Below the pieces are notes generated by a model that was given only the letters and a program-made list of their open reading frames with translations, had not been told where the DNA came from and ran no database searches. This document shows, in pieces, positions 6,744 to 15,606 of a DNA stretch of 20,093 nucleotides. A program made the position numbers and the translations under genes. Origin of the DNA: an uncultured Porphyromonadaceae bacterium (GTDB lineage Bacteria > Bacteroidota > Bacteroidia > Bacteroidales > Muribaculaceae); contig CABQCA010000029.1 of NCBI GenBank assembly GCA_902462525.1, forward strand, positions 1-20,093, written 5' to 3'. Within the stretch, counting starts at the first letter, position 1. Each line of letters opens with the position of its first letter.

Positions 6744-7940
6744 TTATTTTATGGCGAAGGTGGCTACAAGCGGGTAATGGTCGGAAGCGCGCAAGGTGCC
6801 TTTTTCGATAGAGAGAGGTGTGAAATCACCACGGTAGAGAATGTGATCGATGCCGAAATAGAAACGGTTGGAATTGTAGGTGATGATAGGCCCGAAGCCG
6901 AGTTCGGCGTACATCGAGCGGAAACCGGCGTCTTCAAGTGTGTGCATAGTGTAGCAGGTGGCGACATCGTTGAAATCGCCGCATACAACCACATCGGGAC
7001 CACCGTAATGCCTGATAAAACGCATGAGCGCCTGCACCTGCCGGGCGCGCTCCACATTGGCGAATTTCAGCTTGTCGATAAGCTGCTCGCGCACCGCCGA
7101 CATGTTCTCACGCTTCATTTCCGTAAGCTTGTGGTAGAGCGCTTTATCGTCCTTGTTCAAATTCAGCGACTGCAGATGCACGTTGAAGAGCGTCATCAGC
7201 TTGCCTCCGGGAAGCTCGATGCGGTAGGCAGTCAGTTCGGCGTCGTCGAATTCTGCCTTTGTCACCGAGATATGAATGGGCGTAATCGGGTATTTCGATA
7301 TGCACATCTGTGATCCGCTGCTCGAAATAATAATGTAGGGGTATTGCCGGTGCAGCCGCTGTAACTGTTCGGTGGTGATATGGGTGAATTCGCAGGAAGG
7401 CGACAGATAGAGCGATTCCTGTATGCAGGCGATGTCGGCATCGGTTTCGAGAATGAAATCGAGGGCGTGGTTGGGTGCGAGACTGTCTGGATCCTCTTTC
7501 TGCGTGCTGAAATTGTACACGTTGTATGTCAGCAGCTTGACAACATCGCTGCCTTCGGGCGCCTTGCGCTCGCCGAAATGTACGTTCAGCGGACATATCT
7601 GCAGCGCCGGGCCTGCCGATGCGAGGAATGCCGCAGCCACGATTATGACCCCGCGCCAGTGCCATACAAGCTGCAGCACAAGCAGAACGGCAGCACCAAG
7701 CATTGTCAGGGGAAAGCACAACGGCAGAATTGCCGGCAGACCGCCGTGCTGCAGCGGCGAAGCAGCCACGATGCTGAGTGTGAGGAAGAGACCGCGCATC
7801 AGCCGCATAAATGGCGAGCGCCGTTTCTTCTTTTTCTTTTTTCCTCCTTTTCTGGCGCCGGTGGCTTTCCCTGCGGGCCGCTTCGTTTTTTTCGGAGTCG
7901 CAGGAGCAGGATTGACGATGTCGTTCTCAGTCTCTGCCAT
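6744..7940 (-). CDS. Membrane-anchored endonuclease/exonuclease/phosphatase family protein
   Basis: This 398-residue protein of the EEP metal-dependent phosphoesterase superfamily begins with a very basic cytoplasmic tail (a lysine run at residues 31-41). Hydrophobic segments at about 48-62, 68-92 and 97-115 follow, then the catalytic domain (about 134-398), which is probably extracytoplasmic. Catalytic motifs are present: TYNVYNF (138-144), IQE with Glu175, NVH with His255, GDFND (321-325), DH (365-366) and SDHYP with Asp387/His388. The substrate could be a nucleic acid, phospholipid or other phosphodiester; the topology favours an envelope substrate. ATG at 7940 is preferred over an upstream start (7952) because its A is the last base of the rhomboid stop codon (TGATG), a typical coupled start. 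Confidence 0.85.
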   Translation of the reverse strand: MAETENDIVNPAPATPKKTKRPAGKATGARKGGKKKKKKRRSPFMRLMRGLFLTLSIVAASPLQHGGLPAILPLCFPLTMLGAAVLLVLQLVWHWRGVIIVAAAFLASAGPALQICPLNVHFGERKAPEGSDVVKLLTYNVYNFSTQKEDPDSLAPNHALDFILETDADIACIQESLYLSPSCEFTHITTEQLQRLHRQYPYIIISSSGSQMCISKYPITPIHISVTKAEFDDAELTAYRIELPGGKLMTLFNVHLQSLNLNKDDKALYHKLTEMKRENMSAVREQLIDKLKFANVERARQVQALMRFIRHYGGPDVVVCGDFNDVATCYTMHTLEDAGFRSMYAELGFGPIITYNSNRFYFGIDHILYRGDFTPLSIEKGTLRASDHYPLVATFAIK

Positions 7941-8695
7941 CAGAAGAACCAATGATTGTTGAACACGCCTTTTTTCTTCCAGTAGAGCAGCAGAAGGAAG
8001 CCGAACACCATGCCTCCGATGTGGGCGAAGTGGGCCACGCTGTCGGCAGTGTGACTGACACCAAGCACAAGTTCAAGCACAAAGTAGCCTATTACCAGCC
8101 ACTTGGCCTTAATGGGTATGGGAATGAAGAAAAGATAAATGGGCACGTTGGGGAAGAGATAGCCGAAGGCCAGCAGCACACCGTAGATAGCACCCGAAGC
8201 GCCGACCATAGGTGTGTTGACAAACGAATTCAGCGCAGCCATGTCGGGGTTACCGAAGTTATAGCCTGTCCGAAGAGCATCCCAGCCCTTAGTGATGATT
8301 TCATGAACCGTTTCCGCATCGAAATATCCCTCGAGCTGATGTATATAAATGGCAAAGACACCCATCTGCATAAGTGCCGCGCCTATACCCACCGAAATAT
8401 AGAAAAACAGGAAGCGCGCCGAACCCATGGCCCGCTCAATGGTCATGCCGAACATCGTGAGGGCAAACATGTTGAAGAACAGATGAGTGAAATTACTGTG
8501 CAGGAACATGTAGGTGAACAGCTGCGAAGGATAGAACCCCGGAGAAGTGAAATAGTACAGTGCCAGATAGCGGGTGAACGCACGGTCAACAGCGGGTACG
8601 AGCGCCATAGCAAGCCATATCATAACATTGATAATCAGCAGATTCTTTACTACCGGCGGCATATTGGAAAACATCGACTGGAAATATCGCATCAT
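7940..8695 (-). CDS. Rhomboid family intramembrane serine protease
   Basis: This 251-residue polytopic membrane protein has the hallmarks of an active rhomboid: HxxxN (His71-Asn75 in HLFFN), the catalytic serine in GASGAIYG (Ser167), and the catalytic histidine in AHFAHIGG (His225). Together they give the Ser-His dyad within the membrane. It cleaves transmembrane segments of substrate proteins; the substrate is not identifiable. Relative to minimal rhomboids there is a soluble insertion of about 45 residues (about 118-162) between the third and fourth segments. The gene is first of a two-gene unit: its TGA shares a base with the ATG of the phosphoesterase gene. A TAnnTTTG box lies about 22 bp upstream of the start. 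Confidence 0.93.
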   Translation of the reverse strand: MMRYFQSMFSNMPPVVKNLLIINVMIWLAMALVPAVDRAFTRYLALYYFTSPGFYPSQLFTYMFLHSNFTHLFFNMFALTMFGMTIERAMGSARFLFFYISVGIGAALMQMGVFAIYIHQLEGYFDAETVHEIITKGWDALRTGYNFGNPDMAALNSFVNTPMVGASGAIYGVLLAFGYLFPNVPIYLFFIPIPIKAKWLVIGYFVLELVLGVSHTADSVAHFAHIGGMVFGFLLLLYWKKKGVFNNHWFF

Positions 8696-8717
8696 AGTAG
8701 GTGTATAATTCGGATTA

Positions 8718-8725
8718 CAAAAGTA
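8718..8725 (-). promoter_or_regulatory. Predicted -7 box of the rhomboid operon
   Basis: TACTTTTG on the minus strand matches TAnnTTTG and would start transcription near 8711, about 16 nt before the ATG at 8695. No clear -33 TTTG is seen at 19-21 bp. Confidence 0.5.
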
Positions 8726-8782
8726 CTATAAAAACGCGAATTATCGGGTTTTGTTGCACCAAAACTTCTCCGCTGCAAACAG

Positions 8783-8825
8783 AAAAAGCCCGGAGAGGCC
8801 GGCGTAGAACCGGGCCCTCCGGGCT
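8783..8825 (-). terminator. Intrinsic terminator of the giant adhesin gene
   Basis: On the minus strand a GC-rich stem AGCCCGGAG/CTCCGGGCT (8825-8817 with 8795-8787), extended inward by GGCC/CCGG pairing, is followed at once by TTTTT (8787-8783). It lies about 20 bp after the stop codon of the 1497-residue gene. It also insulates the rhomboid promoter. Confidence 0.88.
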
Positions 8826-8845
8826 GTGGACGGGAATATTTTGTG

Positions 8846-11800
8846 TCAGAACATCATGCGGTAGGCTTGTCCGTTGATGCGAAGCACATAAACCTTTCCT
8901 TTGGCGAGGCCCGAAACGGTGGCGCCGCCATCGACACGCTGCACGGGATAGCTTCGCCCGTCGATGTCGCAGAGAGCTATGACATCATCGGCAGAAACGC
9001 CGGAAACAGTGATACGGCCATCGGTCGTCGAGATACGTATCCCGGAATCAATACCTTCGATGCCGCTCGAGCCTACGACGAAGTTCACCAATGCCATTTC
9101 CGAGGCACCGGAAGCATAGACGGCTTTTACACCGGCGCTGTGGCTACCCTGAGCGAGGTTTTCGAGCAGCCACTCAGTCTGAGCGGTCTCGCCAAGCTTG
9201 TTACCGTCAAGGTAGACCTCATAGTGCTTCGCCTGACCGGCGACACGCTGCGGGGCCTTGGCCGTTACGTCCGGAATAGCACCGGCCGGACCGATGTAGA
9301 TGTCGTCGATGGCACCGGCGCGGAAAGCTTCACCATAGTTGATTGCCACATACTTGGCTCCGGCCGGAATGTTGACAACGGGATTGATCCATTTGTCATC
9401 GGGAACGGCTACCTTGTCGGTCCAGTTGAAATCGCCGAGGCTGTTGCCTGTCATCGAATAGCCCACACGGTAGTAGTCGTTTCGTATCCAGTAGGAGTGA
9501 ATCCAGAAGCTGACCACGAAGTCGCCCTTGAGGCTGAGTTCGGGCGAGATGATGTAGTCGTCGGTAGGGGTATAGGTCGATAACGAAGCCATCGACATGA
9601 TGGCGCGCTCTCCTGAGTGCGCCTCGGTGTAGCGCGGGTTGTCGCTGGTGGCGCTGTTCATAACCACGAAAGCGGCAGCATCGATACCTTCGTAGCGCGA
9701 ATTCAATATAGATACGTCGGTGATACCGTCGTTGTCGATGTAGCTCCATGCGATGTCGCCTGTGGGGTGAACGGTGAAGTCGGGATAACTTTCGAAATCC
9801 TCGAAGTAGGAATCGCGGAAATTCCAGCGGAGCAGACGCGAGGTCTCGGTGCCGGTTTCATCGGCAGCGATATTGAAAGGCATGTCGGCCTTCTCTGTCA
9901 TAGTGAAGGAAGCGCTGAAATCCTCATCGCCGCTTACGGTAATCTCTTCGGAAAGATCGGCGTAGCCCTCGCAAGTGGCAGTGAGCACATAGGTGCCTTC
10001 CCATACATTGGCAAAGTGCAGAGCGCCTTCGCCATCGGCGACAGCGCTGTAGCTATGTGTGCCTTCTTTCTCGACGAGGACTGCCTTTGCGGCCGCTGTC
10101 GTCTCGCCGGGAGCATTGCTGAGCAGTGTCACGTCGACAGCCGACGTGAGCTGGCGGGGCACAACTTCCGAGAACACAGGGTACGAAACTTCGTCGCCGG
10201 TGTAAACGGCCTTCACGGCATAGCGATAGAGCCCCTTGGCGGCATTGCTCCATGTGGCGTCGGTATAGGTGGCTTCGGCCACGGGACTTTCGGTGAGGAG
10301 AGTCCAGTCGGCCTGACTGGACTGCGAACCATCGGGCAGGCGCCATACATTGTAGCCGACAACGGGAGCACTGTCACCGACAGCCTGTGCGGCCTTGCGC
10401 GGAGCGCCGAGAGGACGGCCTGTGGCGCGCAGACAGAAATTATAGGCGAACAACGGCCCTGTACCGTCGCTATTCTGCCAGTGGAAGGGCATTTCGGGCA
10501 ATGTATAGTTGTACGACAGCCACATCTTGTTGTGCAGAACGGGATAGCCGTCGTTGCGGGTGCCGTCGGTATTGCCGTCGAAATAGAGGCGCGAATCGCC
10601 GCGCAGTGCGAAGAGAGCGCCGCGGGGTGCTACGACTGGATGAGTGAACGTCACGTCGACCCAGTTCCACGAATCGCCTTTGACAGTCTGTTCATAAAGG
10701 ATGTCAGTGGTGGGTTCGCCGTTCTCATCGAGGTCAAATACCACGATACCTATATCCTTATAGTTGTCGGCCTTGAAGCTCATGCCTGTGAACACAGCCG
10801 GAGTGTCGTAAACAGTACCGGTGACAGTGTTTTCTCCTACAAATGGACTCATGCTGTAGCTGTTGATGAGCCCTGCCTGACCGTCGTCGTAGCGGAAGGA
10901 CTCTTCTTTGTCGACGGGAGCATCCCAGGACAGACTTACCTTGGTGCGGTCATAGTCGTGCTTGACATTGGCGGGAGCCGTCAGTTTCTCCTGAAGCACG
11001 ATTTCGCCCAGGTTCACCGGCCCGTCACCGAGGTCGGCAAGAGTGATTACTTCGGGAAGATAGTTGGTTGCCATCACCTCTACGGAGTAGCTGCCTGTCG
11101 CATATACACCTTCAATCGAGAAGCTGCCGTCGGGCGCTGTCACGGCGGTGTAATCCTTGTAGCCGTTGACGTAGACCGAAGCGTCGCCGAGAGGCTTGCC
11201 GCCGGCGTAGCGCACAGTACCGCTGATGCTTGTTGCAGGAATGGCGTCGATTGCTTCCGTAAGCGCTTTAGCTTCGTTGGCAGCGAAGGTCAGCGACAGC
11301 GTTCGGGTGATATATCCGAACTTCTCTATCGTCACTTTGTAGGTGCCTGGGTCTATCTCGATAACGCTGACGTTGCCGTCGGCATCGGTAGTGTATGTGC
11401 CGTCTTTGCCCTCAAACGATACAGACGCATCGGCCAGGGCTTTGCCCCCGGAATCGGTGACAGTGAGCGCGAGACGGGCTGCATGATTCTCTTCGATTTT
11501 AACTCCGCCGAAGTACAGGGCCGGATAGCCGGCAGCCCACTTGGCGTGCACACCGATATGGTATGTGCCGCTTTCGGTGATTGCGGGCAGATATACAATG
11601 CGGCGCTGCGGGTAGTAAACACCGACAGATTCGGAACAGAACTGTTCCGTAAGCGCTTCAGAAGTTGCTCCGCTGCCAAAATGCAGGGTATAAGCCGGAG
11701 GATAGTCGCTGTTCATGGCGCCGATATTATAGGAAATTTTGTATTCCTTTCCGGCCTCGAGCTTAAGAGCCGGAGATATCAGCCATTCATCGCAGGCGTA

Positions 11801-13339
11801 GGAGAATGTACTGCGGACGAGCATGGCCGGATTGCCGTAATTGGCGGTGTACTGCCACGAATATCCGTCGGCGTTTACATCTTCCGACGTCCACATCACA
11901 AGATCTTTTGTATTGGAGAAGTCACATTCATAGGGCAGTTCGATGCCGTCGCCGACAGCCACCATGTCGCTGACACCGGCAGCACTTTCCTTGCCATGAC
12001 ATACTGCTGTGACAGAGTACTGGTAGACGTCCGTCTTTTCCACCTCGTCGGAAACCGATGTGGCCGAAATTCCTGTCGCAATTACCTTACCGTCGGGTAT
12101 GCGGCTCACATTGTACGTCACCGCCGTGGCATCGATCCAGCCGCCGCTGGCTCCTTCGGTGACAGCAGCCCACGAAATGTCGGCTTTCGGACCATTGACA
12201 GAAACCTTCACCGACGTAGGAGCGGCTGGAGCATCGGCGCCTGTGTATGTCTTGCAGACAGCCGGAGCGCCTTCGCCCACGGCGTTGATGAGTATCACTT
12301 TGAAAACGTGCAGGCCGTTGCCGGTGGTGGCGTTCACAGTCACAGTCTGTCCCGGAGTCACAGCTTCGAAAGGAACATCAAGGACTGTATCGTCGCACAG
12401 AATTTTCCAGCCGGTGATGGCGCCGAGTTCCTTACCGTCGACCGTCAAGCCCGGCACAGTGAAGCTTATAGTTATATTGTCATCGTGTGCCGGATTGGCG
12501 ACCGTAAAACTTTTGGCTGCGGCAGGAGTACCGTCCGCAGCCAGTTTGAACGGAATATACATACCGGTGAGCTCACCGTTGCTGCCGACAGATGTCAGTG
12601 TTTTGGCCATACCGTCGGTAAGGTTTACCTCGTACATGTAGCCGTTGTACCTCGAAGAACCGGCCCAGAAGAGCCGGCCGCTTTTGCGGTCGAATTCCAT
12701 GCTCTGCATGTAGTCGCCCATGCTCATAGTCCGTCCCACGGTCTGGAGCTTGCGGCTGTCATCGAGTTTATAAGTATAATATACTGTTGTGTTGCCACGG
12801 CCCACCATATAGATTTCGCCTTCGTAAGAAGCGGCGATTCCGACCATAATCTGCATGGGGAGGTCGGCATAGACAGCAGCCACCGAGCCATCTGCAGGAT
12901 TGATTTCAGCCACAGCGGTGGAGTTGCCGCCATAGTGGTAGATGCCCAGCAGCTTGCCGCGGGAATAGTCGTAGGTCATATCGACATAGAGCGGAGCTCC
13001 CTCTGCACAGTCGGCAAGCTTTGTGAAAGCTCCGGTAGCAAGATCGACAGTATTCCATGTCTGAGGAGTGGCCGGCGAACCGGCATATGTCATCGCATAG
13101 TAAGTGCCGTCAGCCATTGCGCCGGCCGACACATCGTCGCTCTTCGCCACAAGAACAGGCGACACTGAGTTTTCGACCGGGAAAGTGTAGAGTCCCACGT
13201 CGCGGCCACTGTCGTCACTGATGAGGAAACCGTAAGCGAGCGGCGATTCCGATTCCACCGCATTGCCTGTCAGTTCACCCACAGCCCATGCGGAGCCTAT
13301 CAGTGCGACTCCGGCCATGGACAAAATGAATTTCTTCAT
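8846..13339 (-). CDS. Giant multidomain secreted adhesin-like protein, probable type IX secretion substrate
   Basis: This 1497-residue protein has a signal peptide (1-19, cleavage after SAWA). The likely domain order is: a propeller-like N-terminal region (about 30-265); two fibronectin III-like domains (270-463); a choice-of-anchor J/cleaved-adhesin domain (465-615); and two carboxypeptidase-regulatory-like domains (623-695, 703-783). Next come a further beta-sandwich region (about 815-975), a fibronectin-like domain, a third regulatory-like domain (about 1065-1148), a second anchor-J/cleaved-adhesin domain (about 1175-1350) and a fibronectin-like domain to 1422. The last 70 residues, with GRITVSG, DGRSYPV and VYVLRINGQAYRMMF, resemble a type A C-terminal sorting domain that directs proteins through the type IX system for surface attachment. 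No protease catalytic domain is seen, unlike gingipains, which share the adhesin modules. It is monocistronic, with its own promoter and terminator. The ligand is unknown. Confidence 0.85.
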   Translation of the reverse strand: MKKFILSMAGVALIGSAWAVGELTGNAVESESPLAYGFLISDDSGRDVGLYTFPVENSVSPVLVAKSDDVSAGAMADGTYYAMTYAGSPATPQTWNTVDLATGAFTKLADCAEGAPLYVDMTYDYSRGKLLGIYHYGGNSTAVAEINPADGSVAAVYADLPMQIMVGIAASYEGEIYMVGRGNTTVYYTYKLDDSRKLQTVGRTMSMGDYMQSMEFDRKSGRLFWAGSSRYNGYMYEVNLTDGMAKTLTSVGSNGELTGMYIPFKLAADGTPAAAKSFTVANPAHDDNITISFTVPGLTVDGKELGAITGWKILCDDTVLDVPFEAVTPGQTVTVNATTGNGLHVFKVILINAVGEGAPAVCKTYTGADAPAAPTSVKVSVNGPKADISWAAVTEGASGGWIDATAVTYNVSRIPDGKVIATGISATSVSDEVEKTDVYQYSVTAVCHGKESAAGVSDMVAVGDGIELPYECDFSNTKDLVMWTSEDVNADGYSWQYTANYGNPAMLVRSTFSYACDEWLISPALKLEAGKEYKISYNIGAMNSDYPPAYTLHFGSGATSEALTEQFCSESVGVYYPQRRIVYLPAITESGTYHIGVHAKWAAGYPALYFGGVKIEENHAARLALTVTDSGGKALADASVSFEGKDGTYTTDADGNVSVIEIDPGTYKVTIEKFGYITRTLSLTFAANEAKALTEAIDAIPATSISGTVRYAGGKPLGDASVYVNGYKDYTAVTAPDGSFSIEGVYATGSYSVEVMATNYLPEVITLADLGDGPVNLGEIVLQEKLTAPANVKHDYDRTKVSLSWDAPVDKEESFRYDDGQAGLINSYSMSPFVGENTVTGTVYDTPAVFTGMSFKADNYKDIGIVVFDLDENGEPTTDILYEQTVKGDSWNWVDVTFTHPVVAPRGALFALRGDSRLYFDGNTDGTRNDGYPVLHNKMWLSYNYTLPEMPFHWQNSDGTGPLFAYNFCLRATGRPLGAPRKAAQAVGDSAPVVGYNVWRLPDGSQSSQADWTLLTESPVAEATYTDATWSNAAKGLYRYAVKAVYTGDEVSYPVFSEVVPRQLTSAVDVTLLSNAPGETTAAAKAVLVEKEGTHSYSAVADGEGALHFANVWEGTYVLTATCEGYADLSEEITVSGDEDFSASFTMTEKADMPFNIAADETGTETSRLLRWNFRDSYFEDFESYPDFTVHPTGDIAWSYIDNDGITDVSILNSRYEGIDAAAFVVMNSATSDNPRYTEAHSGERAIMSMASLSTYTPTDDYIISPELSLKGDFVVSFWIHSYWIRNDYYRVGYSMTGNSLGDFNWTDKVAVPDDKWINPVVNIPAGAKYVAINYGEAFRAGAIDDIYIGPAGAIPDVTAKAPQRVAGQAKHYEVYLDGNKLGETAQTEWLLENLAQGSHSAGVKAVYASGASEMALVNFVVGSSGIEGIDSGIRISTTDGRITVSGVSADDVIALCDIDGRSYPVQRVDGGATVSGLAKGKVYVLRINGQAYRMMF

Positions 13340-13377
13340 AAAAACGGAATAAATAAAATTGGTTTATATCTATTCCG
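13340..13377 (-). terminator. Hairpin plus U-tract abutting the adhesin start codon
   Basis: On the minus strand CGGAATA (13377-13371) pairs perfectly with TATTCCG (13351-13345). ATAAA/TTTAT pairing inside is followed by TTTTT (13344-13340) and directly by the ATG at 13339. It could terminate the rmuC operon, whose stop codon is only 6 bp away. It also forms the 5' leader of the adhesin mRNA. Confidence 0.6.
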
Positions 13378-13385
13378 CAAAATTA
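13378..13385 (-). promoter_or_regulatory. Predicted -7 box of the adhesin gene, built on the rmuC stop codon
   Basis: TAATTTTG on the minus strand matches TAnnTTTG, and its TAA is the stop codon of rmuC. Transcription would start near 13371, within the 5' arm of the leader hairpin. The -33 region is not a clear match. Confidence 0.5.
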
Positions 13386-14621
13386 CTCAACTTCGGGCAG
13401 ATTTTCAGCAGAATCGCTGTCAAAATGTTCTAAAAAACGGTCCGGAAGGTCTTTTTTTGCTTTCGCTCCGAGTTTGGTAAGCTCGTCGGCCCGCGATATT
13501 AGATTTCCGGTGCCGGTCGACAGCTTCGACATGGCTGAGGCAAATGCACGTCCGGCGGCGCCGAGCGATTTCTCGATGCCTTCCATATCGGCGAGAAATC
13601 CGTTGAGTTTGTCGAGCATCAGGCCGGCGCGACGGGCAATCTCGAGGGCGTTGCGGTTCTGCTTGTCGTGGCGCCAGACGGTTTCGACAAGACGTATCAC
13701 CGACAGCAGATGTGTGGGCGATATTATGAGCACACGAGCATCGAAGGCCGACTGCCACAGGGTCTCGTCGAGTTTCATGGCGGCCATGTAGGCGCCTTCG
13801 TGAGGTATGAACATGAGCACGAAATCGGCGCGCTCGTCGCCGACAATATCCTGGTAGGATTTCCGGCGCAGTTCGTCGACGTGCTTACGCACCGACCGCA
13901 CGTGGGCGGTGGCGAAAGTGCGGCGCTGCTCATCGTCATCGGTGTTGACCATGCGCAGATAGTCCTGAATCGATACTTTGGAGTCGATGATGAGCTTGCG
14001 GCCTTCGGTGTAGTTTATTACCACGTCAGGACGCAGCGAACGGCCTTCGCCATCAGTGACGGCACCCTGCACGGTGTAATCATAGCCGCGGCGGAAACCG
14101 CTGCGGTCCAGAATATTGTTGAGAATCATTTCGCCCCAGTCGCCCTGCACCTTCACGTTTCCACGCAGGGCATCGGTGAGTTTACGCGTCTCAAGCCCGA
14201 TGTCGTGGTTTAGCTGCATGAGCTCGCGCACACGGTCGCCGAGCGACAGCCGTTCGGCCGATTCACGGTCGTAGCGGGCCGTGAAGTCGCGCTTGAACTG
14301 CTCGAGGTTCTCGCGCATGGGAGCCAGCACTTCGGCAAGACCGCGACTGTTCTGTTGCCGCAGGATTTCGGAATTGCTCACAAGCACCTTGGCGGCAAGG
14401 TTCTGGAACTGCTGTTCAAGCTCTGCGGCATGGCGAGTGCGGTCGGCGACAATGCGCTCGTTCTCGCGCTCGAGCGAAGCGACACGTTCCTGGAGACGGG
14501 CGTTTTCGGCTGTCAGACGTACATTTTCAGCGCCTGCCACATCGGCCGACCGCCGCCCGAGCACAAGCGCCGTCACGGCCGCTGCAAGAGCCACGGCAAG
14601 TATTATGATAGCGACAGTCAT
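13383..14621 (-). CDS. rmuC: DNA recombination protein RmuC
   Basis: This 412-residue protein, starting at ATG 14621, has an N-terminal membrane-spanning helix (about 3-21) and a long heptad-rich coiled coil (about 35-140). The conserved RmuC domain follows: WGEMILNNILDRSGFRRG, SLRPDVVINY, LIIDSKVSIQDYLRM and DFVLMFIPHEGAYMAA. RmuC is predicted to have a PD-(D/E)xK nuclease-like core and limits inversions at short inverted repeats. An upstream start at 14708 would add 29 residues inside rfbC and bury the membrane helix, so it is rejected; 14621 lies 2 bp after the rfbC stop. It is the last gene of the six-gene operon. Confidence 0.93.
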   Translation of the reverse strand: MTVAIIILAVALAAAVTALVLGRRSADVAGAENVRLTAENARLQERVASLERENERIVADRTRHAAELEQQFQNLAAKVLVSNSEILRQQNSRGLAEVLAPMRENLEQFKRDFTARYDRESAERLSLGDRVRELMQLNHDIGLETRKLTDALRGNVKVQGDWGEMILNNILDRSGFRRGYDYTVQGAVTDGEGRSLRPDVVINYTEGRKLIIDSKVSIQDYLRMVNTDDDEQRRTFATAHVRSVRKHVDELRRKSYQDIVGDERADFVLMFIPHEGAYMAAMKLDETLWQSAFDARVLIISPTHLLSVIRLVETVWRHDKQNRNALEIARRAGLMLDKLNGFLADMEGIEKSLGAAGRAFASAMSKLSTGTGNLISRADELTKLGAKAKKDLPDRFLEHFDSDSAENLPEVE

Positions 14622-14623
14622 TC

Positions 14624-15175
14624 TCAGTCGTAAACTTCGGCATCGGCGAAGGCTGTTCCGGCAAGGTCCTTGTCCGACAGAATCATTTCCTCGCGCTTCA
14701 GAGGCCACTCTATGGCAAGATCGGGGTCGTCGAAGCGTATGCAGCGCTCGGCCTCCGGGCAGTAGTAGTTGTCGGTCTTATACTCGAACTTCGCAGTTTC
14801 GGAGAGCACGGCGAAGCCGTGAGCGAAACCCCGTGGAATAAACAGCTGGAGTCCGTTGTCGGCAGAGAGTTCCACTGCCACATGGCGGCCGAAAGTCGGC
14901 GATGAGCGCCTGAGGTCAACCACCACATCGACAATGCGGCCGACGGTCACCCGCACATATTTGCCCTGCGAATGTTCGCCGAGCTGATAGTGCAGGCCGC
15001 GCACCACACCTCGGCGCGACAGCGACTCGTTGTCCTGCACGAAGTCGGTACAGAGGCCTGTGGCGTCCAGAAAGTCACGGGCGCGGAACGTTTCACAGAA
15101 ATAACCGCGGGCATCGCCGTAGCGCACAGGCTCCATGAGCCACACTCCTTCGAGATCAAGCCTGGTATATTTCAT
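14624..15175 (-). CDS. rfbC: dTDP-4-dehydrorhamnose 3,5-epimerase
   Basis: This 183-residue protein is full length for the RmlC/RfbC cupin family, which epimerises dTDP-4-keto-6-deoxyglucose at C3 and C5 in dTDP-L-rhamnose synthesis. The diagnostic motifs are present: RGYFCETF (23-30), QDNESLS, VVRGLHYQ with catalytic His62, IVDVVVDLR (81-89), FIPRGFAHGF (112-121) and FEYKTDNYY with Tyr132 as the likely acid. The protein is cytoplasmic and feeds O-antigen or capsule synthesis. The other rhamnose genes (rfbA, rfbB, rfbD) are not adjacent, which is common in Bacteroidales. The start overlaps the thioesterase stop by 4 bp (ATGA), and rmuC follows after 2 bp. Confidence 0.95.
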   Translation of the reverse strand: MKYTRLDLEGVWLMEPVRYGDARGYFCETFRARDFLDATGLCTDFVQDNESLSRRGVVRGLHYQLGEHSQGKYVRVTVGRIVDVVVDLRRSSPTFGRHVAVELSADNGLQLFIPRGFAHGFAVLSETAKFEYKTDNYYCPEAERCIRFDDPDLAIEWPLKREEMILSDKDLAGTAFADAEVYD

Positions 15176-15606
15176 AGTTCTCTGCCCTCAAAAGCGTTAA
15201 GATCTTTTCGCCACTGATCGGCCACAGGCACAGCTTCGGCTGTACGCGGGTCGAAGCTCACCATCACGGTGCGGCATATGCACTTCACCTCGCCGGCAGC
15301 GCTTACAATGCGCTGCTCCATAATTAACGAGCTGACCGAGATGGAAACTACGGCTGTAAGCACTTCGAGCTGCTCGGTGACGTAGGCCGGGTGGTAGAAA
15401 TCGCAGTTGATATTGGCCACGACGAGTCCCAGACGCATGGGATCGAACTTACCGTCCATGAACTGCATGAAATAGCGCATCTTGGCAAGGTCGGCGAACT
15501 GGAGGTAGACCGAATTATTGAGATGGCCGAACATATCGATGTCGTTGAACCGAATCTGCACCGGCGTACGGTGGCGGAAAGGATATTTTGCTTCGGGTAC
15601 TTTCAT
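15172..15606 (-). CDS. Hot-dog fold acyl-CoA thioesterase (YbgC/4-hydroxybenzoyl-CoA family)
   Basis: This 144-residue protein contains the signature RFNDIDMFGHLNNSVYLQF (19-37). Asp24 occupies the catalytic acid position of the 4HBT-type thioesterases, and His28 and Asn30/31 are conserved. Such enzymes hydrolyse acyl-CoA thioesters in the cytoplasm; the acyl substrate cannot be assigned. The length is normal. It lies between the DUF721 gene (4-bp ATGA overlap) and rfbC (4-bp ATGA overlap), so translation is probably coupled on both sides. There is no obvious metabolic link to either neighbour. Confidence 0.88.
   Translation of the reverse strand: MKVPEAKYPFRHRTPVQIRFNDIDMFGHLNNSVYLQFADLAKMRYFMQFMDGKFDPMRLGLVVANINCDFYHPAYVTEQLEVLTAVVSISVSSLIMEQRIVSAAGEVKCICRTVMVSFDPRTAEAVPVADQWRKDLNAFEGREL

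Noticed and set aside
9617..13168. A very long open frame (1183 codons) on the plus strand inside the giant adhesin gene
   Set aside because: It lies antisense to a gene with a signal peptide, recognisable domains and a terminator. The antisense translation shows no coherent domains and is explained by codon bias in GC-rich DNA.
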